DNA of 64,000 bases from Rhodothermia bacterium (GTDB taxonomy: Bacteria; Bacteroidota; Rhodothermia; Balneolales; Balneolaceae), in contig JAUICM010000004.1 in NCBI GenBank assembly GCA_030427885.1, positions 434,001 to 498,000 on the forward strand, written 5' to 3'. Positions 41,101 to 48,882 of the stretch are shown here, piece after piece (the stretch's first letter is position 1; each line of letters starts with the position of its first letter). A program made the position numbers and the translations under genes. The notes under the pieces were generated by a model. That model saw only the letters and a program-made list of their open reading frames with translations, ran no database searches and had not been told where the DNA came from.

Positions 41101-43610
41101 CATTAGGTGACCTCGAAGGAGATTATCTGGTGAATGCTTTGGTTGAAGGAGTGGATACCGTAAGCTTTACAGCCACTTCTGAACAGCTTCCTCCACCGGA
41201 TGCAGTTACTATGGTTGAGATCAGAGATGGATTCCAGGATAGTACGCTGTCTCCACTCTGGACGATGAGTAAAAGCGAGACCTTCCTGCGATATAGGGTG
41301 TATATGAGTATTGATGGAGAGAACTACAGCCTGATTGATTCAACCCGCAGAGATGGATTTGCAGTTGATACAGCACGATCTATCTCAAGCCTGACTCCTC
41401 TGGAAGAGTACTACTTCAAAGTCTCGGTAGTGAATGAGGATTTGCAGGAAAGCGAGCTTTCAAATGCACTTTCTGCTCTTGTTAAGCCAAGGCCAGAACA
41501 ACCTCAGAATGTAACAGCACTGGCTGGTGACGGTGCTGTTCAACTAAGCTGGACTGCAAACGACACTGCCTATTTCGATTACTATCTGATCTATTCAGGT
41601 CTGGATGGAAACGAGATCACACCGAAGGATACTTTGTGGGGTGCGAATAATACTTCCATACAAATAGATGGACTTACCAATGATGAAACCTATCAGTTCT
41701 ATGTGCTGGCAGTGAACGACTTTGGTAAAGAATCGGACTGGCCTGATAAAGTAACGGCAACTCCGGTATCAGCATATGAGGAAGAAGAATTCACTATCCC
41801 GGTGCTTATAAACGGTACGTTCACCTTTGCTGATGTAGATAATGATCGCGACCTGGATCTGCTGATAACAGGTCAGAAAGACATCAGCTCTGATCCGGAG
41901 GCTTATCTTCTGATCAATGATGGAAGTGGCGACTTCAGCGACTCAGGGGAGGAGATCATTGGAGTGGTAAACAGTACGGTGTACTGGTATGATGTGGATC
42001 AGAATGGATATACGGATATTGTTATAACCGGTGAAAGTATCTCTGGCTCCATCACAAAAGTATATCTGAACGAAGAAGGTTCATTTACAGATGCCGGGTT
42101 CACACTTCCGGGTCTGGGTGATGGATTCATATCTCCGGCCGATTACGACAGCGACGGTGACCTCGACTTCCTGATCGCAGGTGATTCCGGTGCCGGACTG
42201 CAAACCATTCTTATTAAGAACAATAAATCCGCTGGTCTCGAGCCTGTTGATACTCCGTTCATTGGAGTGAAGAATGCAGCAGCTTCGTGGGGCGATTACA
42301 ACGCCGATGGCCGAAAGGATCTGTTCCTGACTGGTGAAGACGAGAATGGTGATGTAGTCTCAAAACTCTATATCAATAAGGGATCTGATAATTTTAGTGA
42401 ACAATCAACCATTCTTCCTGGTGTAGTGTATGGAGCGGTTTCATGGTTGGATTTCAATCTGGACCGGCGCCAGGATCTGATCCTTGTCGGATATACAAGT
42501 ACGGCCCTGAACGAACTCTTCATTGGGATCTACACTAATACCACTTCCGGAATGGTAGCATTCTATACAACAACCATTCCGTTAGGCGCTGCTAAAGAGA
42601 TGGCAGATGCTCCTCTGTCGATAGCAGATGAAGGTGAGATCGCTGATAAGCATAACACTGAGAACATTCCAGATGCAGCATTGCGACAAAAAGTTAAAAC
42701 TACCGTTTCAGGAGTGCTTAAAGGTCGGGTTACCGTAGGTGATTACGACAACGATGGTGATCCCGATGCCCTGGTTAGTGCCAAAGGTGTGGCTTCGATC
42801 CTTAAAAACAATAAAGGACAGGTAGCCGAGGAGAAGCTGGACGTGGGTGTAGACGGAACCGTGGTTTGGGCGGATTATGATGGCGATGGTGACCTCGATA
42901 TCGTAGCGACCGGAACAGCCGAAGACGGTAGTTCAAAATCGAAAGTGTTCTCAAATAACACCTCGTTCAAGAATACTCCGCCAACTGTTCCAATGAATCC
43001 GGTTTCAGAGGTTGTAGCTGATACCGTTAAACTGAGCTGGGATCATTCCACAGATGAACAAACTCCGTTCCTCTCCCTGACCTACAATGTGCGGATCGGT
43101 AGCGCGAAAGGAGCTTCTGATGTGCTTTCTGCCAACGCTGATCTGACCACAGGTAAACTCAAGATCCAGGCCGATGGTAATACCGGCTATGATACCAGTC
43201 TTAAACTTCAGGGACTGGCTAATGGAACCTACTACTGGCAGGTACAGGCAGTGGACAACGGATTCCTCGCCTCAAAGTTTACTAATGAGGGTGAGTTTAC
43301 TGTTACAACCAGTATCATAAGCAATGAAGAAATTGCTGAAATACCTGCAGAAGTAGAGCTGATGCAGAACTATCCGAATCCGTTCAACCCGACCACGCAG
43401 ATCGAGTTTGCGGTTCCGAAAGATGCAGAAGTAAAACTTCAGGTATATGACATCACCGGTCGATTGGTAGGAACACTGGTGGAAGGCCGCAAAACCGCGG
43501 GTCGACATTCTGTTCGCTTCGATGCGCGCAGTCTGGCCAGTGGATTGTATCTGTACCGCATCAAGATCGGAAGCGAAGTACTGATCAGAAAAATGACCCT
43601 GATCAAATAG
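35199..43610 (+). CDS. Giant secreted modular protein with T9SS sorting domain
   Basis: This protein has 2803 residues with an N-terminal signal peptide (about 1-25). Six copies of an approximately 130-residue domain I do not recognise lie at about 36-172, 188-322, 558-689, 911-1042, 1276-1411 and 1748-1883. They share the core NEGVNFGNE and GQLWAVYTREGHYAVMEI. Between them are Ig/Big_1-like repeats (SGNNQ... VKASLVSDTTKKVFF; about six) and FN3-like modules. Residues about 2200-2590 have seven FG-GAP/VCBS motifs of the DYDSDGDLD type, likely calcium-binding. The last about 90 residues are a type A sorting domain (NYPNPFNPTTQIEF, GLYLYRI), so it is probably exported by T9SS and attached to the surface. 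It may be an adhesin or matrix component; the ligand is unknown. Confidence 0.88.
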   Translation: MKNAVRAFFGVLFVLIITGINVQAQEVTGQDTLHRIDYQWEFYDFTAGTAFSISDTATYDADIRGSSNEGVNFGKEFSAAVLDDRIMRLSESGDIDTVSSVPSYTGSSPWVSTSWETTNYQPITPGELWVVYTREGLYVVIEIVSLPDGNFGNSLVFKYKYMSEGGTSFPNAGTVADQVTGSTTVSSGTGFDFSREEVGDNADAGDYQLDFAFVSNEGVNFGNEGSSSLSATGRRFLLLGTGNIDTVSTVPERTDSDPWKVVSYDATGYQPISVGQLWAVYTREGHYAVMEITDLPGGDFGSSFSFDYKYQPNGTNSFDATETEEPSSPEIQTSGVVVEEGFTFTNVNASSKTAATATYTVTGLNLEGDIELEAIALEGTYPGFDLSLNGTVFSGDVTISQSDASDKQVTVRAIVPANNGRTYEGKIVHSTTNGDTVEIPVSVTELYEVASITLEGPSVDSTIFVGDSVSINWTVSNLINESLTIEYSLDEFNWTELDSKSSGLGSYTFDTSELPAGTYYVRISAEELPTPVSSNTISISIENEPQEQSEGTITISNGAGFDFSTGSLGDNEDETGYELDFAFVSNEGVNFGNESSSSLSSTGRRFYLMGTGKVDSVTSVPERTDAEPWKVVSYDATGYQPISVGQLWAVYTREGDYAVMEITDLPGGNFGSSFTFKYKYQPNGTRFFDGTEVEEEEPDPVYTLSVLSGNNQTVGLEKITPESLFVKLVDQDDLAVTGEEVQFEFTQVPSGAMNYGGITNGQTTNVNGEVGTSVKVGDVKGEYIVKASLVSDTTKKVFFTINGFTLKPPAAQLSAGAGFNKLYLIAADSAVSYNIYRSVGDDNPASSTFLDSTTSLTYSDYDVTSGQTYFYWLKSVDADGNESETSYGPLTGTPTDPPAQILGEATIGLNEGFEFSTDSVGGKEDAPGYIVDLVYVTNEGTNFGNEGSTSLNSTGRRFKLLGEGSIDTVTSVPQRTDASPWITVTWDWPDGTQGAPISVGQLWGVFTREGHYGVMEITHVNSGSNEFTFKYKYQPSGSRFFEETESEEPEPVYSLSIVSGNNQIVNEGSVSPELMVAKVTDDSSNAVSGQNVLFEFVSVPDSATGYGGLEGALLTGADGLAKTTAKVGNKPGDYVLKASLVSDTTKKVFFTLTVEVDTVYSLAIYNGNNQSVEVNTTTIDLLQAKVTDQFGNPISGQELKFEFVTVPDSATGFGDVVTGIITNTNGTAGINAKVGDRPGTYVLKASLVSDTTKSVTFTINATEPAEQSEGTITISNGEGFDFSTGSLGDNEDETGYMLDFAFVNNEGVNFGNEGSNSITETGRRFLLLGTGKVDSVSSVPERSDATPWIHTSYHGTGTNGLPISVGQLWAVYTREGHYAVMEITDLPGGGFGSSFSFKYKYQPNGTRNFDATEVEEPEPEPEYSLSIVSGNNQTVDKSGITPELMVAKVTDDSSNAVSGQSVLFEFVTVPDGASGYGGLEGALLTGADGLAKTTAKVGDKPGDYVLKASLVSDTTKKVFFTLTVEPKLPNSLIVISGNNQSALPGDTLNQFEVKVLDDAGNGLENIEVVFEVIVKPENANNDGLFSMDGITIPNVHSGTDGIAKMKYRLGDKPGDYTVKAYLADYAEVDSVIFSAKANKLPAPRNFVATGAPASVKLSWDSVQGAASYNLYRSQGDDNPATASLLSNVASHNYTDSQVGIDTVYYYWIKSVDAFGNEGEFSAGPVDAIPTEIPEPTPGEATIVARSGSGFSKDWDYFDFSKGYASTVADSGDYLADIRGTSNEGVNFGNEKATQIEGRRVIYLETGKLEDVKSIPEWTNEAPWINVTWDWPNGTSGQPVAVGQLWGVYTREGNYAVMEITDVPEAFGDSLSFRFKYQEGGSPIFEGEVGEEPVPDSLAIVSGDQQKGVPGSTLATPLKVQLFDSSGMAMKGVTIHFEITSTPDGSTGAAISAASVISSDSGYASVSLTLGDLEGDYLVNALVEGVDTVSFTATSEQLPPPDAVTMVEIRDGFQDSTLSPLWTMSKSETFLRYRVYMSIDGENYSLIDSTRRDGFAVDTARSISSLTPLEEYYFKVSVVNEDLQESELSNALSALVKPRPEQPQNVTALAGDGAVQLSWTANDTAYFDYYLIYSGLDGNEITPKDTLWGANNTSIQIDGLTNDETYQFYVLAVNDFGKESDWPDKVTATPVSAYEEEEFTIPVLINGTFTFADVDNDRDLDLLITGQKDISSDPEAYLLINDGSGDFSDSGEEIIGVVNSTVYWYDVDQNGYTDIVITGESISGSITKVYLNEEGSFTDAGFTLPGLGDGFISPADYDSDGDLDFLIAGDSGAGLQTILIKNNKSAGLEPVDTPFIGVKNAAASWGDYNADGRKDLFLTGEDENGDVVSKLYINKGSDNFSEQSTILPGVVYGAVSWLDFNLDRRQDLILVGYTSTALNELFIGIYTNTTSGMVAFYTTTIPLGAAKEMADAPLSIADEGEIADKHNTENIPDAALRQKVKTTVSGVLKGRVTVGDYDNDGDPDALVSAKGVASILKNNKGQVAEEKLDVGVDGTVVWADYDGDGDLDIVATGTAEDGSSKSKVFSNNTSFKNTPPTVPMNPVSEVVADTVKLSWDHSTDEQTPFLSLTYNVRIGSAKGASDVLSANADLTTGKLKIQADGNTGYDTSLKLQGLANGTYYWQVQAVDNGFLASKFTNEGEFTVTTSIISNEEIAEIPAEVELMQNYPNPFNPTTQIEFAVPKDAEVKLQVYDITGRLVGTLVEGRKTAGRHSVRFDARSLASGLYLYRIKIGSEVLIRKMTLIK

Positions 43611-43652
43611 AACATTAGTGTGAATAGATAGACACTTCTCACAGAAAAACAG

Positions 43653-43684
43653 ACCCTTGATCTTGACCAGATCAAGGGTTTTTT
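43653..43684. terminator. Terminator shared by the giant gene and plsC
   Basis: ACCCTTGATCT and AGATCAAGGGT form a perfect 11-bp stem with loop TGACC, followed by a run of six Ts ending at 43684. The minus-strand plsC stop codon lies at its edge (43683). Confidence 0.85.
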
Positions 43685-44426
43685 ATTCAGTCACCCCGGC
43701 CCATTCCAGGTATTTATTCCGGACAGAAGCAATATGGTCATCAATGGTTTCGCCTTTCCAGTCAGAAGTATCAATAGGAGGATGGATGTGGGCAGTTACA
43801 TCTCCGGATTTGGCAAACATAGAACCACCTAAACTCAGTTTGTCATTCCCTTCAAAGTAGATCGGGATGATGGGATAGCCCAGATCCATGGCTATGTGAA
43901 AAGCACCTTTCTTAAATGGTCCGATAACACCCTCGTGTTTACGCGATCCTTCAGGAGCCAGCATGATGGAAAGTTTATGCTTTCTGAGTCGGTTATAGGT
44001 ATTGGTAAGGGTTTGGACAGCTTTCTCACTGTTTTGCCGCTGAATGAATACCTGTCCGGTAAGTCGCCCGGCAATGAAGAAAAAGGGGAAATACTGTATC
44101 TCCCATTTGGCCACAAAGCGGATATTCGGAATTCCGACCGACATCATCGTGGGAATATCCAGGGTGGAGCTGTGATTGATGATATACACTGCGGGTTCAT
44201 CGGTTGGCTCACCATGATATACTTTTCTGAATTTGATGCCGATCACAGCAAGCACGGGCCGTGCTATCGCTGGTGCAACATATTTCATAATAAAATTAGT
44301 GGCTTTCCCAAGCGTGAGAACAATAAGCAGGAAGATGACCGGGATAGCGATCAAAAAAAGGATAACGAAAAGCAGGATCCCGAGAACGCTGCGCGTGTAT
44401 TCAATAAAAGTTAGTGGCTCCGACAT
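43683..44426 (-). CDS. plsC: 1-acyl-sn-glycerol-3-phosphate acyltransferase
   Basis: This is a membrane-bound acyltransferase of 247 residues that makes phosphatidic acid from lysophosphatidic acid. The catalytic HX4D motif is in NHSSTLD (His to Asp), and the substrate loop is PEGSRKHEGVIGPFKKGAF. One or two hydrophobic segments at about 12-40 anchor the N-terminus. Lysophospholipid acyltransferases vary in specificity, so the LPAAT name is by family. It lies upstream of nothing else on this strand within 50 bases; yraN follows further on as a separate unit or distal partner. Confidence 0.88.
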   Translation of the reverse strand: MSEPLTFIEYTRSVLGILLFVILFLIAIPVIFLLIVLTLGKATNFIMKYVAPAIARPVLAVIGIKFRKVYHGEPTDEPAVYIINHSSTLDIPTMMSVGIPNIRFVAKWEIQYFPFFFIAGRLTGQVFIQRQNSEKAVQTLTNTYNRLRKHKLSIMLAPEGSRKHEGVIGPFKKGAFHIAMDLGYPIIPIYFEGNDKLSLGGSMFAKSGDVTAHIHPPIDTSDWKGETIDDHIASVRNKYLEWAGVTE

Positions 44427-44485
44427 TTTTTAAAATTCATGAATCGTGAAGTCAAAAGCCAATCTTCAATTCAGAAATTTCAGAT

Positions 44486-44848
44486 TCACCGGTAGGCGTC
44501 GGTGATATGATCGATCTTTGGAGCTTTGTCTTTTGAATTGAGGATCCCGATCACATCAAAGCGCATAGGCGATTCCTGCTCACCGTGTTCCAGAGCCCAG
44601 GCTTCTGCGGCACGGAATACATGTTCCACCTTCGATTCGGTAACATATTCAATAGGTTGCCCAAACTGAGTACTGGAGCGCATCTTAACTTCGAGGAAAA
44701 CCAGAATCTCTCCGTCTCTGGCAATGATATCGATCTCGGAATGGCTGTAGTAGTAGTTCCGGTCCAGGATCTCCCAACCCTTCCGGATCAGGAATTCACA
44801 AGCCAGATCTTCGGCCTCATTACCGATCTGTCGGTGTGATTTACCCAC
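44486..44848 (-). CDS. YraN family putative endonuclease
   Basis: This is a 120-residue protein of the UPF0102 family, with the restriction-endonuclease-like fold. The conserved elements are EDLACEFLIRKGWEILDRNY, SEIDIIARDGEILVFLEVKM (Asp, Glu and Lys at the expected active-site positions). Its biological role is unresolved in most bacteria. It overlaps the preceding regulator gene by 8 bases, so the two are co-transcribed. Confidence 0.9.
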   Translation of the reverse strand: MGKSHRQIGNEAEDLACEFLIRKGWEILDRNYYYSHSEIDIIARDGEILVFLEVKMRSSTQFGQPIEYVTESKVEHVFRAAEAWALEHGEQESPMRFDVIGILNSKDKAPKIDHITDAYR

Positions 44849-45413
44849 CTTTCTTTTTGTTTCCTTTGAGTGATTCTTTCACTTCAACCAGTTTCACCAA
44901 TTGTTTCAGGAATCCCAGATTCTTTTTACTGATATAAGGAAGTAGGGCGTCGGTGAAACGCTCGAACATCTCGAGGAACTCGTTATAGTTCTCGATTCGT
45001 TTTTTGAACTCTCGGCTCTCTTCATCATTCAATCCACCTGATTCCAGTGTTTTGATACACTCAACCAGCTCTGCCCGAATCGGGGCTATTTCCCGTTGTT
45101 GCCGTTCTTTGATGATGGTCGAGACGATCTTCCAGACATCGGTTTCCGCAGAGTAATAATCTTTTCGATCACCTTTAAACTGCACTTTGTGGATCAACTC
45201 CCATTCCAACAGTCGGTGCAGATTCATATTCGCGTTGCCACGGCTGATATCCAGTTTATCCATGATGGAGTCGGTATCGAGTGGGTGGGATTCAGCGTAG
45301 AGAAGAGCATGGATCTGCGACATGGTCTTGTTGATCCCCCAGGCAGAAGCCATATCTCCCCAAAGCTGGACAAATTGATCAAGTGCCTGATTATATGCCG
45401 GGTTGTGTTCCAT
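44841..45413 (-). CDS. GbsR/MarR family winged-helix regulator
   Basis: This 190-residue protein has a winged helix (about 15-95) with MSQIHALLYAESHPLDTDSI and KLDISRGNANMNLHRLLEW, matching the GbsR/MarR family in which GbsR controls glycine betaine genes in Bacillus. The C-terminal half is helical and charged (about 95-190), perhaps for dimerisation. In this window no betaine or choline gene is near; the target is unknown. It leads the unit with yraN (8-base overlap). Confidence 0.85.
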   Translation of the reverse strand: MEHNPAYNQALDQFVQLWGDMASAWGINKTMSQIHALLYAESHPLDTDSIMDKLDISRGNANMNLHRLLEWELIHKVQFKGDRKDYYSAETDVWKIVSTIIKERQQREIAPIRAELVECIKTLESGGLNDEESREFKKRIENYNEFLEMFERFTDALLPYISKKNLGFLKQLVKLVEVKESLKGNKKKGG

Positions 45414-45478
45414 GGTTAAAGAAACGGGAATAATGATTGGTGAACAAGGGCAATTAAAATTACAAATTGAAATAGAAA

Positions 45479-45556
45479 GTTATCCTGATCCGCCAGCTGG
45501 CGGAGATAGATCTGGCCGTATAGCCAATAAGGTCCTTCGCTATCGCTCAGGATGAC
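45479..45556. repeat. Intergenic inverted-repeat element
   Basis: GTTATCCTGA (45479-45488) pairs with TCAGGATGAC (45547-45556) with one G-T difference, and TCCGCCAGCTGGCGGA (45489-45504) is a perfect 16-bp palindrome just inside the left end. It lies between the regulator and the FmdB-like gene. It looks like a short palindromic intergenic element, with no coding role seen. Confidence 0.55.
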
Positions 45557-45572
45557 TTTAAAACAAACTTAT

Positions 45573-45839
45573 TTATTCTGAAGATTTAGTTTCAGTACCT
45601 GACGAGGGTGATGTCTCGGCTTTAGATTCTGTCTTCGAATCAGCCCCATTGCTCTTTGCACCGTTCTTGTAGTCGGTCACGTACCAGCCTTCTCCTTTAT
45701 ACACAACCCCGCCGCCTCCGGAGATAACACGTTTTACCTCCTGACCAGTTGTAGGACAGGTTGTCAAAGGAGCATCGCTCATTTTTTGCATGACTTCAAA
45801 AGTTGAACCGTCTTCTCTTTTATACTCGTATGTAGGCAT
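45573..45839 (-). CDS. FmdB-like regulatory protein with lost zinc ribbon
   Basis: This is an 88-residue small protein beginning MPTYEYKREDG. Family members carry two CxxC pairs in a zinc ribbon; here the first pair reads KRED and only Cys28 (in TTCPTTGQEV) remains. The rest of the family pattern is present (KRVISGGGGVVYKGEGWYVT), followed by a Ser/Lys-rich tail. ATG 45839 is chosen because MPTYEY is the usual FmdB N-terminus; an in-frame Met three codons earlier is less likely. FmdB proteins were named as regulators of formamidase genes, but function in most bacteria is unproven. Confidence 0.8.
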   Translation of the reverse strand: MPTYEYKREDGSTFEVMQKMSDAPLTTCPTTGQEVKRVISGGGGVVYKGEGWYVTDYKNGAKSNGADSKTESKAETSPSSGTETKSSE

Positions 45840-45933
45840 GTTCTTCAATTTTTTTGGGAGTTCGAATATAGTGATATTCAGTTATCAAAAAGTGTGCCAT
45901 CTCGAATGGGTAAAGATCAAGAACTGAAAAGAC

Positions 45934-47034
45934 ATGATGAAAAAATTATTGGTATTAACCGGCGGTGGAGATTGTCCCGGACTTAACGCAGTTATACGGG
46001 CAATTGTGAAAAGAGCAGATCTAACCGGGGAATGGGAAGTGCATGGCAGCCTGGAGGCTTACAATGGGATATTGAGAGAACCACACGAGATCATACATCT
46101 TACGGAAGAAGTGGTTTCAGGCATCCATGCCAAAGGGGGCACCATCATAAAGACCACCACAAAAGGAGGACCTTTCAACTGGCCGATTCAAAACGAGGAC
46201 GGTAGCTGGGGAAGCGAAGACCGATCCGGCTGGATGATAGAAGAACTGAGTAAGCTCGGTTTCGAAGCGGTGATTAGTATTGGAGGAGACGGTTCACAAC
46301 GTATCAGTCAGCAGTTATTTGAGAAAGGGTTGAATATCGTTGGAGTTCCGAAAACCATAGATAACGATCTTGCAGCAACAGATTTTACATTTGGATTTCA
46401 GACCGCGGTTGAAGCTGCAACCGATGCCGTGGATAAACTGGTTACTACTGCCGAAAGTCATCACCGGTTAATGATCCTGGAAGTGATGGGACGAAATGCC
46501 GGATGGATCGCCCTGCATTCTGCAATAGCAGGAGGAGCGGAAGTCTGTTTGATCCCTGAAATTCCTTACGATATTGAGATCGTTAAGAAAAGACTGGAAG
46601 CCCGCTATAAAGATGGGAAGGGATTTGCCAATGTAGTGATCGCGGAAGGCGCTCATCCCATTGACGGAAGTATTACTTCCCGAAAAAGCGAAGAAGTAGG
46701 GTACAAGAATGTTCGTTTGGGAGGAGTGGCTTATCAGCTCTCATCCCAGTTAAAAGATGCAGGTTTTACCCATGATATCCGCGAGATGGTGCTGGGACAT
46801 TTACAGCGCGGTGGAACCCCGAATCCATTCGACAGGGTACTGGCAACTCAATTTGGTGTGAAAGCCATGGAAATGGTGCTGGATGGAAATTTTGGAAACA
46901 TGGTGGTGTCCCGGAATAACGGTATCGAAGTGGTTTCGCTTAAGGAAGCAACACGGGAAAACAAGAATGTGGATCCGGAATCCTACCTGGTTAATACAGC
47001 CAGAGGGGTGGGTATTTCATTTGGAGATATCTGA
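45934..47034 (+). CDS. pfkA: 6-phosphofructokinase (group III type)
   Basis: This enzyme phosphorylates fructose 6-phosphate, 366 residues. The ATP/PPi discriminating sites read SIGGDGSQ (Gly, as in ATP-dependent enzymes) and GVPKTIDND (Lys, as in mixed or PPi-linked enzymes). The catalytic TIDND segment and the later MGRNAGWIA are clear. It has the longer chain of the mixed-substrate group III. In this group, substrate preference has been shown to vary, so ATP use is likely but not certain. The gene is single. Start ATG 45934 (with a second ATG immediately after). Confidence 0.88.
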   Translation: MMKKLLVLTGGGDCPGLNAVIRAIVKRADLTGEWEVHGSLEAYNGILREPHEIIHLTEEVVSGIHAKGGTIIKTTTKGGPFNWPIQNEDGSWGSEDRSGWMIEELSKLGFEAVISIGGDGSQRISQQLFEKGLNIVGVPKTIDNDLAATDFTFGFQTAVEAATDAVDKLVTTAESHHRLMILEVMGRNAGWIALHSAIAGGAEVCLIPEIPYDIEIVKKRLEARYKDGKGFANVVIAEGAHPIDGSITSRKSEEVGYKNVRLGGVAYQLSSQLKDAGFTHDIREMVLGHLQRGGTPNPFDRVLATQFGVKAMEMVLDGNFGNMVVSRNNGIEVVSLKEATRENKNVDPESYLVNTARGVGISFGDI

Positions 47035-47349
47035 CAGTTCCCGCACAAATTCATACTGATTTACCGAACTTTTTCTGAGGAAAGATTGCTTGCTCTAAGA
47101 ATAATATGAACTCATTTTGTGTTTGAGTTTCAGAAAACCGCTTACATCAGTAAGGTTATTCCGGGTATCCGGAAAACCACTTTTGAGCATCTAAATCCGT
47201 ATTTTTAAACATTCCCAATCGGGAATAACGGCCCTGCTTATTCATCAAGATAGTATTGCCACCTCTTAGCAGAGGCTTTCAATAATAGTATTAGTTCTTT
47301 TGCCGACGGATTTAACCCCGCCCGGCAAGAGAACGTTCAAAAAACCGGA
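47035..47349. other. 315-base intergenic leader before the SulP gene
   Basis: No gene is seen. Two short perfect hairpins lie within it: TTCCGG-GTAT-CCGGAA (47159-47174) and ATTCCC-AATC-GGGAAT (47211-47226). Neither is followed by a T-run. It may be the untranslated leader of the SulP gene; no known riboswitch was recognised. Confidence 0.4.
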
Positions 47350-48882
47350 ATGCAACAGATCCTCAACTTCTTCGACTTCTCCACTGAAAAGATAAATTAT
47401 AAGACTGAGATCCTGTCAGGACTGACCGTAGCCATGGCATTGATCCCGGAGGCTGTAGCTTTTGCACTGATCGCAGGTTTGTCACCTTTGACAGGTTTGT
47501 ATGCCGCATTCATGATGGGGCTGGTTACGTCGATACTTGGGGGTCGACCCGGAATGATATCCGGAGCAACGGGAGCTGTAGCGGTCGTATTGGTGGCTCT
47601 CGCAAAGTCACATGGAGTAGAATATATTTTTGCTACCGTTATCCTGGCTGGGATACTCCAGGTTTCAGCGGGTGCTTTAAAGCTTGGTAAATTAATGAGA
47701 TTGGTACCTCATCCGGTGATATTCGGGTTTGTGAATGGATTGGCCATTATCATTTTTATGTCGCAGCTGGTACAATTCAAAGGTCCGGAGGGGAACTGGC
47801 TGACTGGTGCTGAAATGTATTATATGCTCGGACTGGTTGCATTAACCATGCTTATCATCTGGGGACTTCCTAAGATCAGTAAAGCTCTTCCTGCTTCACT
47901 GGTTGCTATTCTTTCTGTATTCGGGATTGTTGTAGCTTTTGGTATCGACACCAAGACGGTAGGAGATGTTGCTTCTATTTCCGGTGGATTCCCTCCGTTT
48001 CATATACCTCAGGTTCCATTCAACCTGGAGATGCTGTCTATTATTTTTCCATATGCCGCAATCATGGCAGGAGTAGGACTGATCGAAAGTCTGTTGACCC
48101 TGAACATTATTGATGAGATCACTGAAACCCGTGGACGGGGAAACAAAGAAGCTGCGGCTCAGGGTGTGGCTAATATTCTGTCAGGATTGTTCTCAGGAAT
48201 GGGTGGATGTGCTATGATCGGTCAGAGCCTGATCAACGTATCCGCAGGAGCGAGAGCCCGGTTGTCAGGTATTGTTGCTGCAGTGATGCTGCTGGTATTC
48301 ATTATGTTTGGGGCCAGCCTGATCGAACGCATGCCTATGGCTGCTCTGACCGGACTGATGATCATGGTATCCATCGGTACGTTTGAGTGGGCCAGCCTGA
48401 ATACCTTCAACAAAATGCCGGTCTCAGATATTTTTGTGATGCTGCTGGTTACTATTGTGACAGCCGTTCTTCATAATCTTGCTTTGGCTGTTATTGTAGG
48501 GGTGATTATTGCCGCACTGGTCTTTGCCTGGGATAATGCCAAGCGGATCCGTGCCCGGAAGCATTTTGATGAGAACGGTGCCAAGCATTACGAGATCTAT
48601 GGGCCACTTTTCTTTGGTTCAGTTACTGTTTTCAATGAGAAATTCGATGTGCTGAATGACCCCGATGAAGTAATCATCGACTTTGCCGAAAGCCGGGTAG
48701 TGGATATGTCCGCCATTGAGGCTTTGAATAAGATCACCGAGCGCTACCGGAAAGTTGGAAAACACGTTCATCTGAAGCACCTGAGTGCAGATTGCCGCAA
48801 GTTGCTCGCCAATGCCGATGAGATCATTGACGTGAATGTGATGGAAGACCCAACCTACAAACTGGTGGTTGACAAAGTATAA
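47350..48882 (+). CDS. SulP family anion transporter with STAS domain
   Basis: This 510-residue protein has a membrane domain with 10-14 segments (about 20-400) and a C-terminal STAS domain (about 415-510) containing VIIDFAESRVVDMSAIEAL. The N-terminal SulP motif LSGLTVAMALIPEAVAFALI and the AGLSPLTGLYAAF region are intact. SulP members carry sulfate, bicarbonate or other anions with Na+ or H+; specificity cannot be read here. A BicA-type bicarbonate transporter is possible. It is converging with a GNAT gene (28-base overlap of the coding ends). Confidence 0.9.
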   Translation: MQQILNFFDFSTEKINYKTEILSGLTVAMALIPEAVAFALIAGLSPLTGLYAAFMMGLVTSILGGRPGMISGATGAVAVVLVALAKSHGVEYIFATVILAGILQVSAGALKLGKLMRLVPHPVIFGFVNGLAIIIFMSQLVQFKGPEGNWLTGAEMYYMLGLVALTMLIIWGLPKISKALPASLVAILSVFGIVVAFGIDTKTVGDVASISGGFPPFHIPQVPFNLEMLSIIFPYAAIMAGVGLIESLLTLNIIDEITETRGRGNKEAAAQGVANILSGLFSGMGGCAMIGQSLINVSAGARARLSGIVAAVMLLVFIMFGASLIERMPMAALTGLMIMVSIGTFEWASLNTFNKMPVSDIFVMLLVTIVTAVLHNLALAVIVGVIIAALVFAWDNAKRIRARKHFDENGAKHYEIYGPLFFGSVTVFNEKFDVLNDPDEVIIDFAESRVVDMSAIEALNKITERYRKVGKHVHLKHLSADCRKLLANADEIIDVNVMEDPTYKLVVDKV

